Source: Larkinella humicola (lineage in GTDB: Bacteria > Bacteroidota > Bacteroidia > Cytophagales > Spirosomataceae). Taken from it: a stretch of DNA of 64,000 nucleotides. Of this stretch, positions 25,513 through 35,400 are shown in pieces (the first letter of the stretch is position 1; each line of letters opens with the position of its first letter). A model generated the notes under the pieces. That model searched no databases and was not told where the DNA came from. It saw only the letters and a program-made list of their open reading frames with translations. A program made the translations under genes and the position numbers. The stretch covers positions 372,001-436,000 of the forward strand of contig NZ_VTWS01000006.1 in the NCBI RefSeq assembly GCF_008727875.1. The letters are read 5' to 3'.

Positions 25513-26787
25513 ATGTCATCTTTTCCCCCACTAGCTGAAAGCGCCCGCTTACGGTATGCCACTTTCTTTTATCTGTATTTTATGCAGGGTATTCCGTCCG
25601 GATTTGCCCTCACGGCATTGGCTAATTACCTGATTGGACGAGGATTGCCGGCGGCAGCCGTGGGCAGCTTTGTTTCCATTGTGGGTCTGCCCTGGATTCT
25701 GCAACTGGTATGGGGGCCGTTCATCGACCGCTACCGCTATTCGGTGGTGGGGCATTACAAACATTGGATCGTTCTTACCCAATGGGCGGCAGCGGGAGCG
25801 TCACTGGTGCTGTTAGTGGTGCAAGATCCGGCGGTTCAGACAGGGTTGCTGGGGACGCTTTTCTTTGCGCATTCGGTGGTGGCGTCTGTGCAGGACGCAA
25901 GTGTCGATGCCATGGCAATTCTGCTAACGCCGGAACGCGAACGGGGACGCGTAAATGCCTTCATGCGGGGCGGCCTTCTGCTGGGCATTTCGTTCGGTGC
26001 GGCTGCCTTGTCAGTGGTGTTGCATCGCTACGGTTTTCGGGTGGCGGTGGGCGTGCAATCGGCTCTGCTGGTGATTTTTTCACTGCTGTTTTTCGTCACG
26101 AAATTACACCGCACCGATCCGCTTTTGCCCCGGTTTGGTCGGCCAGCCACCGGCGGCTCCCGGGCCGAAGAGTGGAGCTTGCGCCACTTGTTTAGTCAAT
26201 TGGGTGCCGCTTTGATCAACCCACTGAGCCTGCGCATCTTCGGGGTCATCGGGCTATCGTACCTTAGCTTTGCGGTTTTTATCCGATCGCTGAATTTTTA
26301 CCTGATCCGTACGCTTCATTGGAGTGATCAGGACCTTTCGATACTTACTGGCGGTTGGGGAAGCCTGACAACCCTGGCCGTTGTGTTTGCCGGCGGTTAT
26401 CTGGCCGACCGGCTAGGTCCCGTTCGTCTGCAAATCCGGGTGTTGCTGGTGCTAGCGTTTTTTTTGATTGGATTCAATGTGCTGCTTTTTACGGTGACGA
26501 ACCGAACGTTGATAACCGCCGGCCTTCTGTTCTGGGGCATTGCTGATCCGCTGTACAGCATTGCCGCTTTTCCCATTTTAATGACGCTTTGCCGGAAAGA
26601 AATTGCCGGTTCGCAGTTTACCGCGTATATGGCACTGATCAACCTCTCGGACATTGGCGGAGCCTACGCCAGTGGCTGGTTGCTGGAAGTGGTGCCCGGA
26701 CCGCTTTTGGGTCTGTCGGCGGGCTTGGTGCTGCTGATTTTGCTGGGATGGCTCGCACGGCTGCAAAACAAAGAAGAAGCGGTTTAG
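25513..26787 (+). CDS. AmpG-like MFS permease (PAT family)
   Basis: From the ATG at 25513 the product is 424 residues with about 12 hydrophobic segments. The opening YFMQGIPSGFALTALANYL, the GLPWILQLVWGPFIDRY loop, and especially VVASVQDASVDAMAILLTPE followed by GRVNAFMRGGLLLG match the peptide/acetyl-CoA transporter group that contains AmpG. AmpG imports anhydro-muropeptides from cell-wall turnover; relatives may carry other solutes. The C terminus has a GSQFTAYMALINLSDIGGAY segment also seen in AmpG relatives. The gene has its own promoter and is not part of the polysaccharide operon. Confidence 0.85.
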   Translation: MSSFPPLAESARLRYATFFYLYFMQGIPSGFALTALANYLIGRGLPAAAVGSFVSIVGLPWILQLVWGPFIDRYRYSVVGHYKHWIVLTQWAAAGASLVLLVVQDPAVQTGLLGTLFFAHSVVASVQDASVDAMAILLTPERERGRVNAFMRGGLLLGISFGAAALSVVLHRYGFRVAVGVQSALLVIFSLLFFVTKLHRTDPLLPRFGRPATGGSRAEEWSLRHLFSQLGAALINPLSLRIFGVIGLSYLSFAVFIRSLNFYLIRTLHWSDQDLSILTGGWGSLTTLAVVFAGGYLADRLGPVRLQIRVLLVLAFFLIGFNVLLFTVTNRTLITAGLLFWGIADPLYSIAAFPILMTLCRKEIAGSQFTAYMALINLSDIGGAYASGWLLEVVPGPLLGLSAGLVLLILLGWLARLQNKEEAV

Positions 26788-26885
26788 AACATGCCGGACG
26801 ATAAGCCCTCTTTTCGCTGGCTAATCTGCACTTTCGTCCTTAACTTGAAACCGCATTAAAAAAAGCACCCTTATACGCCCCAATA

Positions 26886-27557
26886 ATGAGAGGAAGTCAA
26901 CTGGATTTGTACCTGAGCCTGGGTTATTTTCGGATGCATCAGAAGCTGTTTACATGCCGGTATTTGCTTTCCTACGACACCATTCTGCCCGTTCACTGGC
27001 TGCGGTTTACATTGGCCAACGTACGCTACGGGAGCAAACAACGCAGTTTGATGCGACGCAACGAGAAATTCTCACTATCCGTGAAACCCTTTGTGCTGAC
27101 GGAAGAAGCCGAAGAACTTTTTAGCCTGTATCGCGAAACCGTCGACTTTGAAGCCCCGGATTCGGTCGAATTCTGGCTGTTTAATGAGGCCATCTATCCC
27201 TACAGCGTGTTTGATACGTACGCCATCGAAGTCCGGGATGGCGGGCGGTTGATTGCGGTCGGCATTTTCGATAAGGGCGACCAAAGCATTGCCGGGATCA
27301 TGAATTTTTACCACCCCGACTACCGCAAATACAGCCTGGGAAAATACCTGATGCTGCAAAAAATCAACTACGCCCGGCTTCAGCACATGCAGTTTTACTA
27401 CCCCGGTTACATTGTCAGCAATTACCCCAAATTTGATTACAAACTGTTTCCCGGCGAAGCAGCCAGCGAGGTCTACGATGACAACAGCGGGGACTGGCTT
27501 CCGTTCTCCTGGGAAACCGTTCACGCGCTGGCAGCCGTGATTCTGGACGAACCGTAA
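26886..27557 (+). CDS. Arginyl-tRNA--protein transferase-like protein (ATE/Bpt C-terminal fold)
   Basis: The 223-residue protein shows the C-terminal acyltransferase fold of arginyl/leucyl-tRNA-protein transferases: the FSLYRETVDFEAPDSVEF region, LIAVGIFDKGDQSIAGIMNF, the HPDYRKYSLGKYLMLQKINY segment with SLG-x-x-L, and the QFYYPGYIVSNYPKFDYK block that in ATE/Bpt proteins reads Y-x-G-Y-Y-I plus M-x-Y-K. Such enzymes add an amino acid to protein N termini for the N-degron pathway. The usual cysteine-rich N-terminal ATE domain is missing, so activity is uncertain. An equally fair name is a GNAT-like aminoacyl transferase. A perfect terminator follows. Confidence 0.7.
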   Translation: MRGSQLDLYLSLGYFRMHQKLFTCRYLLSYDTILPVHWLRFTLANVRYGSKQRSLMRRNEKFSLSVKPFVLTEEAEELFSLYRETVDFEAPDSVEFWLFNEAIYPYSVFDTYAIEVRDGGRLIAVGIFDKGDQSIAGIMNFYHPDYRKYSLGKYLMLQKINYARLQHMQFYYPGYIVSNYPKFDYKLFPGEAASEVYDDNSGDWLPFSWETVHALAAVILDEP

Positions 27558-27577
27558 CCAGCCGTTTCCCCGGCCAC

Positions 27578-27603
27578 AAAAAAAGCGGATTGCTCCGCTT
27601 TTT
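27578..27603. terminator. Rho-independent terminator
   Basis: AAAAAGCGGA pairs with TCCGCTTTTT around a TTGC loop, flanked by an A tract on one side and a T tract on the other, 20 bases after the transferase-like gene. It can work in both directions and separates that gene from the convergent gene at 27681. Confidence 0.9.
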
Positions 27604-27680
27604 CAGTCAAGAAAGGGTGGGTATGTGAACTCCCTCGTCGATGAGAACGATTTTACAATGGGCAGGAGTCATAAAGCGAC

Positions 27681-28127
27681 TTAGTACCGGCGCCCGTAGT
27701 AACCGCGATCGTTCCGACGGTATTGTTGTTGGTAAGCAAATAATCTTTCGCGTTGGTTGGGGGTCAATACCGCCATCATTTCCTGATTTTTCCGACGCAG
27801 CGTATATTGGTAAGCCTGAGGATCGCGCCGTCTGGCGGCTTCCATTTCGCGGTAATCGTACCGGTCTTCGATGCGCTTCAGTTGCCGCTCCTGATGACGC
27901 GACAGACCAACGATGGCATCCAGGCGGTCAATTTTAATGTCTTCCTGAATATCGTCCCGGCGTTGGTTGTCGTAGCGGCCGTTACCGTAGCGATCGTTAT
28001 CGTAGCGTGGGTTGTCGTAGCGTGGGTTGGGGGCCGGGTAACGGTCGTTGTCGTATCCGCGCTGGGCCATGACAGTTCCGGTGCTTAAAAAGGCTAAGGT
28101 GACGAGGGTGATGATGGTCGTTTTCAT
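27681..28127 (-). CDS. Secreted Tyr/Arg/Asp-rich protein of unknown function
   Basis: The 148-residue product has a clear signal peptide (MKTTIITLVTLAFLSTGTVM then AQ). The mature N terminus is built of short repeats rich in Arg, Tyr, Asp and Asn (PRYDNPRYDNDRYGNGRYDN). A helical part follows (LSRHQERQLKRIEDRYDYRE, then LTPNQRERLFAYQQQYRR), which recalls the L-T-x-x-Q turns of Spy/CpxP-like periplasmic proteins, but I do not assign it to them. The end is RRNDRGYYGRRY. Its promoter region would be the AT-rich gap above 28127. Confidence 0.8.
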   Translation of the reverse strand: MKTTIITLVTLAFLSTGTVMAQRGYDNDRYPAPNPRYDNPRYDNDRYGNGRYDNQRRDDIQEDIKIDRLDAIVGLSRHQERQLKRIEDRYDYREMEAARRRDPQAYQYTLRRKNQEMMAVLTPNQRERLFAYQQQYRRNDRGYYGRRY

Positions 28128-28397
28128 GGTTGGTCGTTTTTATTTGTTGTAATATGCCTCTTAGAGGGGCAACCCCGACCAACGTTTAATGCGGTTTTAT
28201 TTATTTCTTTTCACCCCCGCCTTTTATCGACCAATGGCCTGTTTTTGCCGATAAATTCTATTTTTTAATCGATCAATCTTATTTTACCCCTTCATTCCGC
28301 TGGTTCCTCCGTGTACTCGTACGCAAGAATACCGCCGGGCAACAACATTCCGTTCCGAAGCGGGTTGAATACAGAAGGACTGAAAGACAAACGAACC
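28128..28397. other. Intergenic region between divergent genes
   Basis: This 270-base gap separates the secreted Tyr-rich protein gene (minus) from the SDR gene (plus). It is AT-rich at 28190-28300 and must hold both promoters, but I see no exact TAnnTTTG element. A GTG at 28311 opens the SDR frame early; the ATG at 28398 fits the protein better. Confidence 0.5.
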
Positions 28398-29435
28398 ATG
28401 AAATTATCCAACACAAATAGAATGGGGCTGTGGGGTTTGGCGGGCATTGGTGTCGCCGTGGCGGCCAAAACGCTGATCGACCAATGGCGAAAAACCGACT
28501 TTCGGGGCAAAACCGTTGTCATCACGGGCGGTTCGCGCGGGTTGGGTCTGGTGCTGGCGCGGGAATTTGCGCAGGAAGGTGCCAACCTGGCCATTTGCGC
28601 CCGCGACCCGGAAGAGCTGGAACGCGCCAAAGCCGACCTCGAACTGAATGGCGTTACGGTTTTTACCTACGCCTGTGATGTCACTGAGAAAGAGCAGGTT
28701 GTAGCCTTCATTCAGGCCGTTCAGCAGGAAGTGGGGCCGGTGGACGTGCTGGTGAACAACGCCGGAACGATTCTGGTGACACCCATCGAACACGCAACAG
28801 AAGCTGACTTTCGGGAAGTGATGGAAACCAATTTCTGGGCGGCTTTTCACACCATCAACGCGGTATTGCCCCGGATGCGCGAACGCCGGTCGGCGGGGGG
28901 ACGTATCATCAACATAGCGTCGTTCGGCGGAAAAGTGGCTTTTCCGCACCTGCTGCCTTATTCGACCAGTAAATTCGCCTTGGTCGGTTATTCGGAAGGA
29001 CTCCGGGCCGAACTGATCAAAGACGGTATTTATGTCACCACCGTTTGCCCCGGTTTGATGCGAACCGGAAGCCCCCGGAATGCGCTGTTCAAAGGGCAGA
29101 ACGAGAAAGAGTATGCGTGGTTCAAGATCGGCGACTCCCTGCCGGTTTTGTCGAAGAGCGCGGAAGAAAGCGCCCGTCAAATCGTGGAAGCCTGCCGGTA
29201 TGGCCGTGCCGAACTCATTATTTCACTGCCGGCCAAAGTCGCTGCCGCGGTGCACGGGTTGTTTCCGGGGCTGACGGCCGAAGTGCTGTCGGTCATCAAT
29301 TTGTTGCTCCCGGCTCCCGGCGGCATTGGCGAACAACGGGCCAAAGGAAAAGACAGCGAATCGTCCCTGAGCCGCTCGGTTTTAACAACCCGGACCGACG
29401 ACGCTGCGGAAGCAAACAATCAATATACCTGGTAA
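28398..29435 (+). CDS. SDR-family oxidoreductase with N-terminal membrane anchor
   Basis: Starting at the ATG at 28398 the protein has 345 residues. A hydrophobic segment at the N terminus (GLWGLAGIGVAVAAKTLI) may anchor it in the membrane. The SDR core follows: VVITGGSRGLGLVLAREF, the VLVNNAGTILV block, INIASFGGKVAF with the catalytic serine, and YSTSK with Tyr and Lys of the active site, then TVCPGLMRTGSP. The roughly 70-residue C-terminal extension is outside the fold and ends with a low-complexity tail. The substrate is unknown; lipid-linked reductases often have this layout. Confidence 0.88.
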   Translation: MKLSNTNRMGLWGLAGIGVAVAAKTLIDQWRKTDFRGKTVVITGGSRGLGLVLAREFAQEGANLAICARDPEELERAKADLELNGVTVFTYACDVTEKEQVVAFIQAVQQEVGPVDVLVNNAGTILVTPIEHATEADFREVMETNFWAAFHTINAVLPRMRERRSAGGRIINIASFGGKVAFPHLLPYSTSKFALVGYSEGLRAELIKDGIYVTTVCPGLMRTGSPRNALFKGQNEKEYAWFKIGDSLPVLSKSAEESARQIVEACRYGRAELIISLPAKVAAAVHGLFPGLTAEVLSVINLLLPAPGGIGEQRAKGKDSESSLSRSVLTTRTDDAAEANNQYTW

Positions 29436-29457
29436 CTTCTTTTCAGCTATGGCTTTC

Positions 29458-29510
29458 GGAATGCTTTGTCTTTGTTCAACTTATCGGTAAGTTGCTGACA
29501 AAAGCATTCC
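29458..29510. repeat. Composite hairpin between SDR and esterase genes
   Basis: GGAATGCTTTGTC at 29458-29470 pairs with GACAAAAGCATTCC at 29497-29510 with one bulged base. Inside it, CAACTTA at 29477-29483 pairs with TAAGTTG at 29488-29494 around a TCGG loop. The structure ends ten bases before the esterase ATG. It lacks a T tract, so it may be an mRNA-stability or attenuation element as well as a terminator. Confidence 0.6.
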
Positions 29511-29520
29511 TGAACCGTAT

Positions 29521-30591
29521 ATGAAAACATCACGAGTTTCCGCCCTTGCGATTCTGTTCGCGGTCTGCATCGCCTTCCCGGCCACCAGCCAGTCGGCTGC
29601 CCCCAAAAAAGGCACCGCCGAACGCATCAAAGTTCACGGCAAAGGTCTGGAGGGCAACCTTTCCGGCGATTCGCCCGACCGTGATGTGTCGGTCTATCTG
29701 CCGCCCAGTTATAAAACCGACAAAAACCGTCGGTATCCGGTGTTGTATCTCCTGCACGGTTTTACGGATAACGACGCCCAGTGGTACGGTTTTACCAAAC
29801 ACTGGATCAACCTGCCGGACGTGGTCGATAAAGCCTTTGCCGACCCCGCCGTGCGCGAAATGATCATCGTCACGCCCAATGCGTATACCAGGTTTTTTGG
29901 AAGTTTTTACTCCAATTCAGTCACCACCGGCAACTGGGAAGACTACGTAGCGAAGGAACTGGTGGGCTACATCGACAATCATTACCGAACCATTCCGATT
30001 GCCGCCAGCCGTGGGTTAAGCGGGCATTCGATGGGCGGTTACGGCACCCTGCGGATCGGTCAGAAGTACCCGGATATTTTTTCCAGCATCTACCTGCTGA
30101 GTCCCTGCTGCCTAAGTGCCAACCTCAATCCCAATCGGAACGAAGCGGCTGCGGGCCGGATGGAAGCCATCAAAAGTATGGAAGAACTGGAGAAATCCGA
30201 TTTTGGCACCAAGGCGGCTTTTTCAACGGCTGCGGCCTGGGCTCCTAACCCGACCAGACCGCCTTTTTACCTGGATTTGCCGGTCAAGGACGGACAGCCC
30301 CAGCCGGGCATTCTGGCAAAGCTGGCGGCCAACGCCCCGCTGTCAGGGATTGACCAGTCGATATCAAACCTGAAAAAACTACGCGCCATTGCCTTCGACG
30401 CGGGTTCGAAAGATGTTAGCATTGCCGCCAACAACAAAGTGCTGGACGGCATTCTTACTGATTATCAGATCAAGCACACCTACGAAGAATACGAGGGTGA
30501 TCACATCAACCGGATTGGGGAACGCATTGGAACCAAAGTGTTGCAGTTTTTTTCGGCCAATCTATCATTCGAGCCACCGAAGCGTCGTTAG
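29521..30591 (+). CDS. Secreted esterase of the Fes/esterase-D-like CE1 group
   Basis: The 356-residue protein has a signal peptide ending near TSQSA. It follows with the CE1-like features [20 protein letters not shown], the nucleophile elbow [16 protein letters not shown] near residue 165, and a C-terminal catalytic histidine in [14 protein letters not shown]. The early [19 protein letters not shown] strand is typical of tributyrin esterase and feruloyl esterase relatives. It probably cleaves an ester outside the cytoplasm. It stands alone behind a stem-loop and is followed by an inverted repeat that may end its transcript. Confidence 0.88.
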   Translation: MKTSRVSALAILFAVCIAFPATSQSAAPKKGTAERIKVHGKGLEGNLSGDSPDRDVSVYLPPSYKTDKNRRYPVLYLLHGFTDNDAQWYGFTKHWINLPDVVDKAFADPAVREMIIVTPNAYTRFFGSFYSNSVTTGNWEDYVAKELVGYIDNHYRTIPIAASRGLSGHSMGGYGTLRIGQKYPDIFSSIYLLSPCCLSANLNPNRNEAAAGRMEAIKSMEELEKSDFGTKAAFSTAAAWAPNPTRPPFYLDLPVKDGQPQPGILAKLAANAPLSGIDQSISNLKKLRAIAFDAGSKDVSIAANNKVLDGILTDYQIKHTYEEYEGDHINRIGERIGTKVLQFFSANLSFEPPKRR

Positions 30592-30674
30592 GGTTGGAAC
30601 GCGGATCAAGCGGATCAAAAACGGATTTTAATCTGCGCTAATCCGTTCCATCCGTTTGATCCGCGTTCCAAACC
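30592..30674. repeat. Long inverted repeat with GGAACGCGGATCAA arms
   Basis: TTGGAACGCGGATCAA at 30594-30609 and its complement at 30657-30672 form the outer stem, and GCGGAT/ACGGATT units inside pair with AATCCGTT and ATCCG units near 30640-30656. The element fills the gap between the convergent esterase and lipoprotein genes. It could serve as a two-way terminator; repeats of GCGGAT/ATCCGC type are common in Bacteroidota genomes. Confidence 0.75.
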
Positions 30675-30691
30675 ATGAAGTAGCCCATCTC

Positions 30692-30925
30692 TTATTTTTG
30701 GGTCGAATCCTTTTTCAGATCCCGGTAATCCTGGCGGGCTGAATCCAGTTCAGCCTGTTCTTCCTGAACATCGCTGCTGTCTCCTTCCTGCTGGGCCTCA
30801 ATTACATCCTTGTATTCGTCACCGACTTTCTCGGCTTTATTTTCGGTTTTGGAATCACAGGCCAACTGCGTGGTGGCCGTGAACAGGACTAGTGAAAGTC
30901 CCCAGATCCATGATTTCGTTTTCAT
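30692..30925 (-). CDS. Small lipoprotein, charged and helical
   Basis: From the ATG at 30925 the product is 77 residues with a lipoprotein signal (MKTKSWIWGLSLVLFTATTQ, then LAC), followed by a charged chain rich in Asp, Glu and Lys (DEYKDVIEAQQEGDSSDVQE) that is probably helical. A longer reading frame to 31117 exists, but its leader has no signal and overlaps the gap. Function is not known. Small lipoproteins of this type are often envelope-stress or cell-wall associated. Confidence 0.75.
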   Translation of the reverse strand: MKTKSWIWGLSLVLFTATTQLACDSKTENKAEKVGDEYKDVIEAQQEGDSSDVQEEQAELDSARQDYRDLKKDSTQK

Positions 30926-31070
30926 ACGTTGAAGATCGTTCTTTTCGAAAAGAACCGTCTGCGGACCGGTTTGTTCGAAAAAATACGGCGACGCCATCGC
31001 ATCAATTCCTTCGCAGGGTGATTTACAGGGGCTAAACCGTCTCGCTACGGCTTGGGAGCCCGTGGTCCAA

Positions 31071-31400
31071 TCACTGTCGGCGTACCCAATTTTCCAGGGC
31101 TGACAAGGCCCCTTCAAAACGATTGGTTCCGCAGATTGCCACTCCCCTTCCGACCTGTAGATTCAGGACCAATTCGCAGGAAACCCGGCCCGGATACCGC
31201 CGAACACTCAGTTGGACGACCGAATCACTAAGCCACGCAATCGGCCCGGCGCTCCAGACCTCGCCCCGCAAGTCAAAAAGGAGCGCGTCATCTGCCAGAC
31301 GGAAGATTCCCGGCACTTCGACCCAGTGGCTCATTCGTACTTCAAAAACATCGAACCGGATGGCATACGTGCCTTCGGGCGATAACGATTCGTCTTTCAT
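31071..31400 (-). CDS. Hypothetical protein, beta-rich
   Basis: This frame is open from 31535, but the best start is the ATG at 31400 (MKDESLSPEGTYAIRFDVFE), which gives 109 residues. The upstream part is AT-rich and reads poorly. The sequence SPEGTYAIRFDVFEVRMSHW, then DDALLFDLRGEVWSAGPIAW and DSVVQLSVRRYPG, suggests a small beta-sheet domain resembling beta-propeller-type 'SPDG' repeats. No catalytic motif or export signal is seen. I do not recognise the family. Confidence 0.6.
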   Translation of the reverse strand: MKDESLSPEGTYAIRFDVFEVRMSHWVEVPGIFRLADDALLFDLRGEVWSAGPIAWLSDSVVQLSVRRYPGRVSCELVLNLQVGRGVAICGTNRFEGALSALENWVRRQ

Positions 31401-31691
31401 CGGACCGGGTAAAACCAGCGTGGGTAGCGAATTGTGCGGTAACAATACGGCTTTAAAATCTATGTTACTTTTTCTTGAAAGTAGACACAAAGATGCGATT
31501 AAAAAGTTGGAGAAATGGAATGAAAAACCTATCATTGAAGTAGTATTCTACACTTTTTGTCTGGAATTTCTAAGCCAATCTTTTGATCATCAAGCGCAAT
31601 TCTACCACTTTTTATTCCGGTAGTGCGGTAAATGCAAGCATAAAAATCACAAGTTCTCTGAATCCTATTTTGAAATGTAACCCGTTTAAAA
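31401..31691. other. AT-rich intergenic region before the response regulator
   Basis: Between the small hypothetical gene and the LytTR regulator lie about 290 AT-rich bases. They must hold the promoters of both divergent genes. A TATTTTGA sequence near 31669 is the nearest match to a Bacteroidota -7 element, but it is imperfect. Confidence 0.4.
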
Positions 31692-32432
31692 ATGCCGATT
31701 CACGTATTGGTCATCGAAGATGAAGCGCAGATCCGGAAAAATTTACAGGATATGCTGGTCATGCGGGGCTATGAAGTGACTGCCGCTGCCAACGGCCAGG
31801 GGGGCATCGCCGAGGCCATTCAGCAGCCACCGGATTTAATTCTGTGCGACATTATGATGCCAAAACTGGATGGCTACAAGGTTCTGGAATCGATTCGTAC
31901 CAACCCGTCCTTAGCCCATGTTCCGTTTATTTTCCTGACGGCCAAAGCCGACATGACTGACCTGCGCCGGGGCATGACGCTGGGCGCGGATGACTACCTT
32001 GCCAAGCCCTTTGGCATGAAGGAACTGGTGGCCGCCATCGAAAGCCGGCTCAAACGGCAGCAACAGAAGCGGGAGGCACCCCCGCCGGTTCTGTTTATGA
32101 AAACCCTTCAGGGGCACGATGAACGGGGCCACATGGTGCTCCAAACCGAAGACTGCCTGTATTTCTTCATCCAGAACAAAAAAAATTTTGTTCGACATCC
32201 GCTGGGCACGTTTCAAATTCATGTCCCATTCGAGAAGTTAGCCGCCGAACTCAATCCCAGCCTCTTTTTCAGGGCCAATCGACACAGCATTATTCATCGG
32301 AAAACCGTTCAGAAATACGCGTATTGGGAAAATGGCAAATATTGTCTGTTTCTGCTGATCGATGGCCAAAACCAGGAAGCTATTCTGCCCCGGGCGCGCT
32401 TCAATTCGTTCAAGAAGTGGCTGGCCGAATAG
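31692..32432 (+). CDS. LytTR-family response regulator
   Basis: The 246-residue protein has an N-terminal receiver domain with the acidic residues Glu9-Asp10, the phosphoacceptor Asp53 in LILCDIMMPKLDG, Thr83 and Lys105 in DDYLAKPFG. A C-terminal LytTR DNA-binding domain follows, from about residue 140, with FFRANRHSIIHRKTVQKYAY as its core. Such regulators activate genes after phosphorylation by a partner kinase. The large sensor kinase gene starts 34 bases downstream and is its likely partner, although LytTR regulators more often pair with LytS-type kinases than with the HisKA type found here. Confidence 0.93.
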   Translation: MPIHVLVIEDEAQIRKNLQDMLVMRGYEVTAAANGQGGIAEAIQQPPDLILCDIMMPKLDGYKVLESIRTNPSLAHVPFIFLTAKADMTDLRRGMTLGADDYLAKPFGMKELVAAIESRLKRQQQKREAPPPVLFMKTLQGHDERGHMVLQTEDCLYFFIQNKKNFVRHPLGTFQIHVPFEKLAAELNPSLFFRANRHSIIHRKTVQKYAYWENGKYCLFLLIDGQNQEAILPRARFNSFKKWLAE

Positions 32433-32465
32433 CCTGCCCCGCTCTCCTCCTAAACCCGGTCTGAT

Positions 32466-35400
32466 GTGGAAAAGCTTTTGCAGTACTGGTTCAATCGTTC
32501 ACAGCAGGGCGTTGCCATCCTGGAGCCGATTCGCAACGAGTACCAGACGATCATTGATTTTCGCTGTCGGCTCGTCAATACAGCATTCGCCCGGATAGCC
32601 GGGCTTCCGGTCGACGAACTAACCGGAATAACCGTCAGCGGATGCTGGCCAGCGGCTGACGCCCGTCGGCGGCTGGAGCGGTTGGTCTCGTTTCTTCAAC
32701 TGGGGCTTCCGCAGCAACTTGATGAACACTATCAAACCAAAAACCTGGACGTTTGGGTCCACATAACCCTCACGCCCATTGAGGACCAGTTTTTAGCTGA
32801 AGTTCAGGATATTACCGAACAAAAAACCGCCGAACAGGAACTCCAGCGACGGCTTTCCATGGAATCCATCGTTTCGGCCATTTCGGGTCAACTCATCACC
32901 CTCGACGGTTTTGAACTGGATGCCTACATTACCGACGCACTGGAACAGATCAGTCGTTTTAACGGTGCCGACCGGGCCGCGATCTTCCGGTATTCTGACG
33001 ATCAGCAACGGGGAAGCTGTTCGCACGAATGGTGCGCACCCGGCATTACGTCCAGCAGCCACCTGTTTCAAAATTTACCGCGAACCGTTTTCGCCTGGCT
33101 CTACACCCGGCTGGAAAACCGGCGGGTGATTCAGTTGGACACCGACAAACTGCCTCCGGAGGCCGTGGAAGAAAAAGCCATTTTCGATTCCGTTTTCATT
33201 CGGTCGATGATTGCGGTTCCGCTGATTCAGGATGACAAAACCCGGGGGTTCATCGGTTTTTATGCCATTGGCAAACCCAAAGTGTGGGACGAAAACGACG
33301 TCCATCTGCTGCAGACGTTCAGCACCCTGATTAGCAACGCCCAGCACCGTCAGCAGCAGGAAGCGGCCATTCGCCGGGCGAATCAGCGGCTCCAGGGCCT
33401 TCATACGATCGATCAGGCGCTCCTGAGCCACCAACCGATTGAACAGTCGCCCCTGCTAACCGCCCTGCGCCACATCAACACACTGGTTCCCTGTGAACGG
33501 CTCACAATTTTTCGTTTTCACGAAGCCTCCGGTCTGGCCGTGGCCGAATACCGGCTGGCGGAGGGTCGGCTGGAGGTCAACCCCGGCCTGGCTTTTTCAA
33601 GTCATTTCATCATCGATCAGCTCCGGCAGCCGAGCCACGTTCAGTACCTTCCCGATCTGCAACCGGACGACGACGGTTTTCCGCCGGGACTTCACCCGTA
33701 CGAACAGGGCTTTCGTTCGCTGGTAATCCTTCCGCTCTACCGCCGGCAGGTATGCATCGGCGCGTTCACCCTCGTGTCGACGGTTTCTCATTTCTTCACG
33801 GAAGAACACCTGCAGATTGCCCAGGAAGTAGCCAGCCAGTTGGCGTTTGTCTTGAATCAGCACCTGGAAGACAAGGAACTGAAACAACAGAACGAACACC
33901 TCGAACAGCGCGTGGAGGAACGCACCCGGGAAATCGGGCAGTTGTCGGCGCTGCATCAGGCGGTGCTGCAACACGCCGGTCAGGCCATCGTTTCTACCGA
34001 CATCAACGGGGTTGTTCAGACGGCGAACCAGGCCGCCGAAAAATTACTGGGCTACCAGAACCGGGAGTTGATCGGCCGGGTTCCGAAGATCTGCCCCGGC
34101 CCGCCCGACAACCCTCTCCCCTGCATCACCTACGAGTTGAAGGATTCGGAGAATGCTCCCTCCGACCTCTTTCAGGTGGCCCTGAAAAACAGGGATTACT
34201 CCTACCAGGAATGCATTTCCGTCGGAAAAGATGGCCGACAGGTCCCGATTCTGCTCGTAACCACCACGCTGAAAGACCATGCAGGGACAGTGGTTGGCTA
34301 CGTGGGCATCTGCACCGACATTTCAGCGCTGAAAGCCGCCGAAACCCAGTTAAGAAACCTCAACCAGCGTCTCCAACTGGCGACGCAGGCCGTGGGTCAG
34401 GGAATCTGGGAGGACGATCTGATCAATAACCGGTTAATCTGGGATGATCACCTCTGGGCGATTTTCGGGATGAAACCGGGCCGGACTGACTGGACCTTTC
34501 AAAAGTTCACGGAGATGGTTCATCCCGACGATCTTCCGGCTTTTCTGGAAGGAACCCGTCAGGGAAAACACCAGGATACCCTGGACGATCGCTTCTCAAA
34601 CGTTTGCCGGATTATTAAACCGGACGGCCAAATCATCTATCTGGAGCAGAATGGGCTGGTGGTAAGGGATCATCAGGGCCGTGCCATACGGGCCATCGGC
34701 GTCGCCTGGGACGTTACGGAGCGGAAACTGGCCGAAGAAGCGCTTCGGGAAAGTGAACAGCGGTTTCGGGAAATTGCCGAAAACGTCGATGAGGTTTTCT
34801 GGATTCATTCCGTCGAGCCCTTCGAACTGCTGTACATCAATCCGGCGTATGCGCGCGTATTTGGGAGTTCGTCGCCCCACACGGCGTCGTTTCTGAATAC
34901 CGTTCTGGAAGACGACCGGGCGCTGGTCAAAGCCGAATTTAAAAAATACCGGCAGGGCCAGGAAGTGACGCTTCAGTGCCGCGTGCGGGGTATGCACCAG
35001 GAAATCCGCTGGCTTCACATTCGGACCTTCGTCATGAAAGACAACCGGGGCATGCCGGTACGCTACATTGGCATCGTCAATGACATCTCCAGCCAGAAAG
35101 AAAAAGAATTCGTGCTGCTGAAATCCCTGGAGCGGGAGCAGGAACTGAACCAGCTCAAGTCGCAGTTTGTCAGCACCGCTTCGCACGAGTTTCGGACGCC
35201 CCTCACCACCATTCAGTCCAGCGTCGATCTGATCCGGTTGTACCTGGACAGTCCGGCAACCACCGCTCAACCCGCCATCCGGAAGCATTTGAGGGTCATC
35301 GAAAAAGAGATTGAACGCGTGAGCGAACTCCTCAGCGATTTGCTGACCATCGGCACCATTGAGGCTGGGAAAGTCAGTTTCAAGCCCCGGTGGGTCGATG

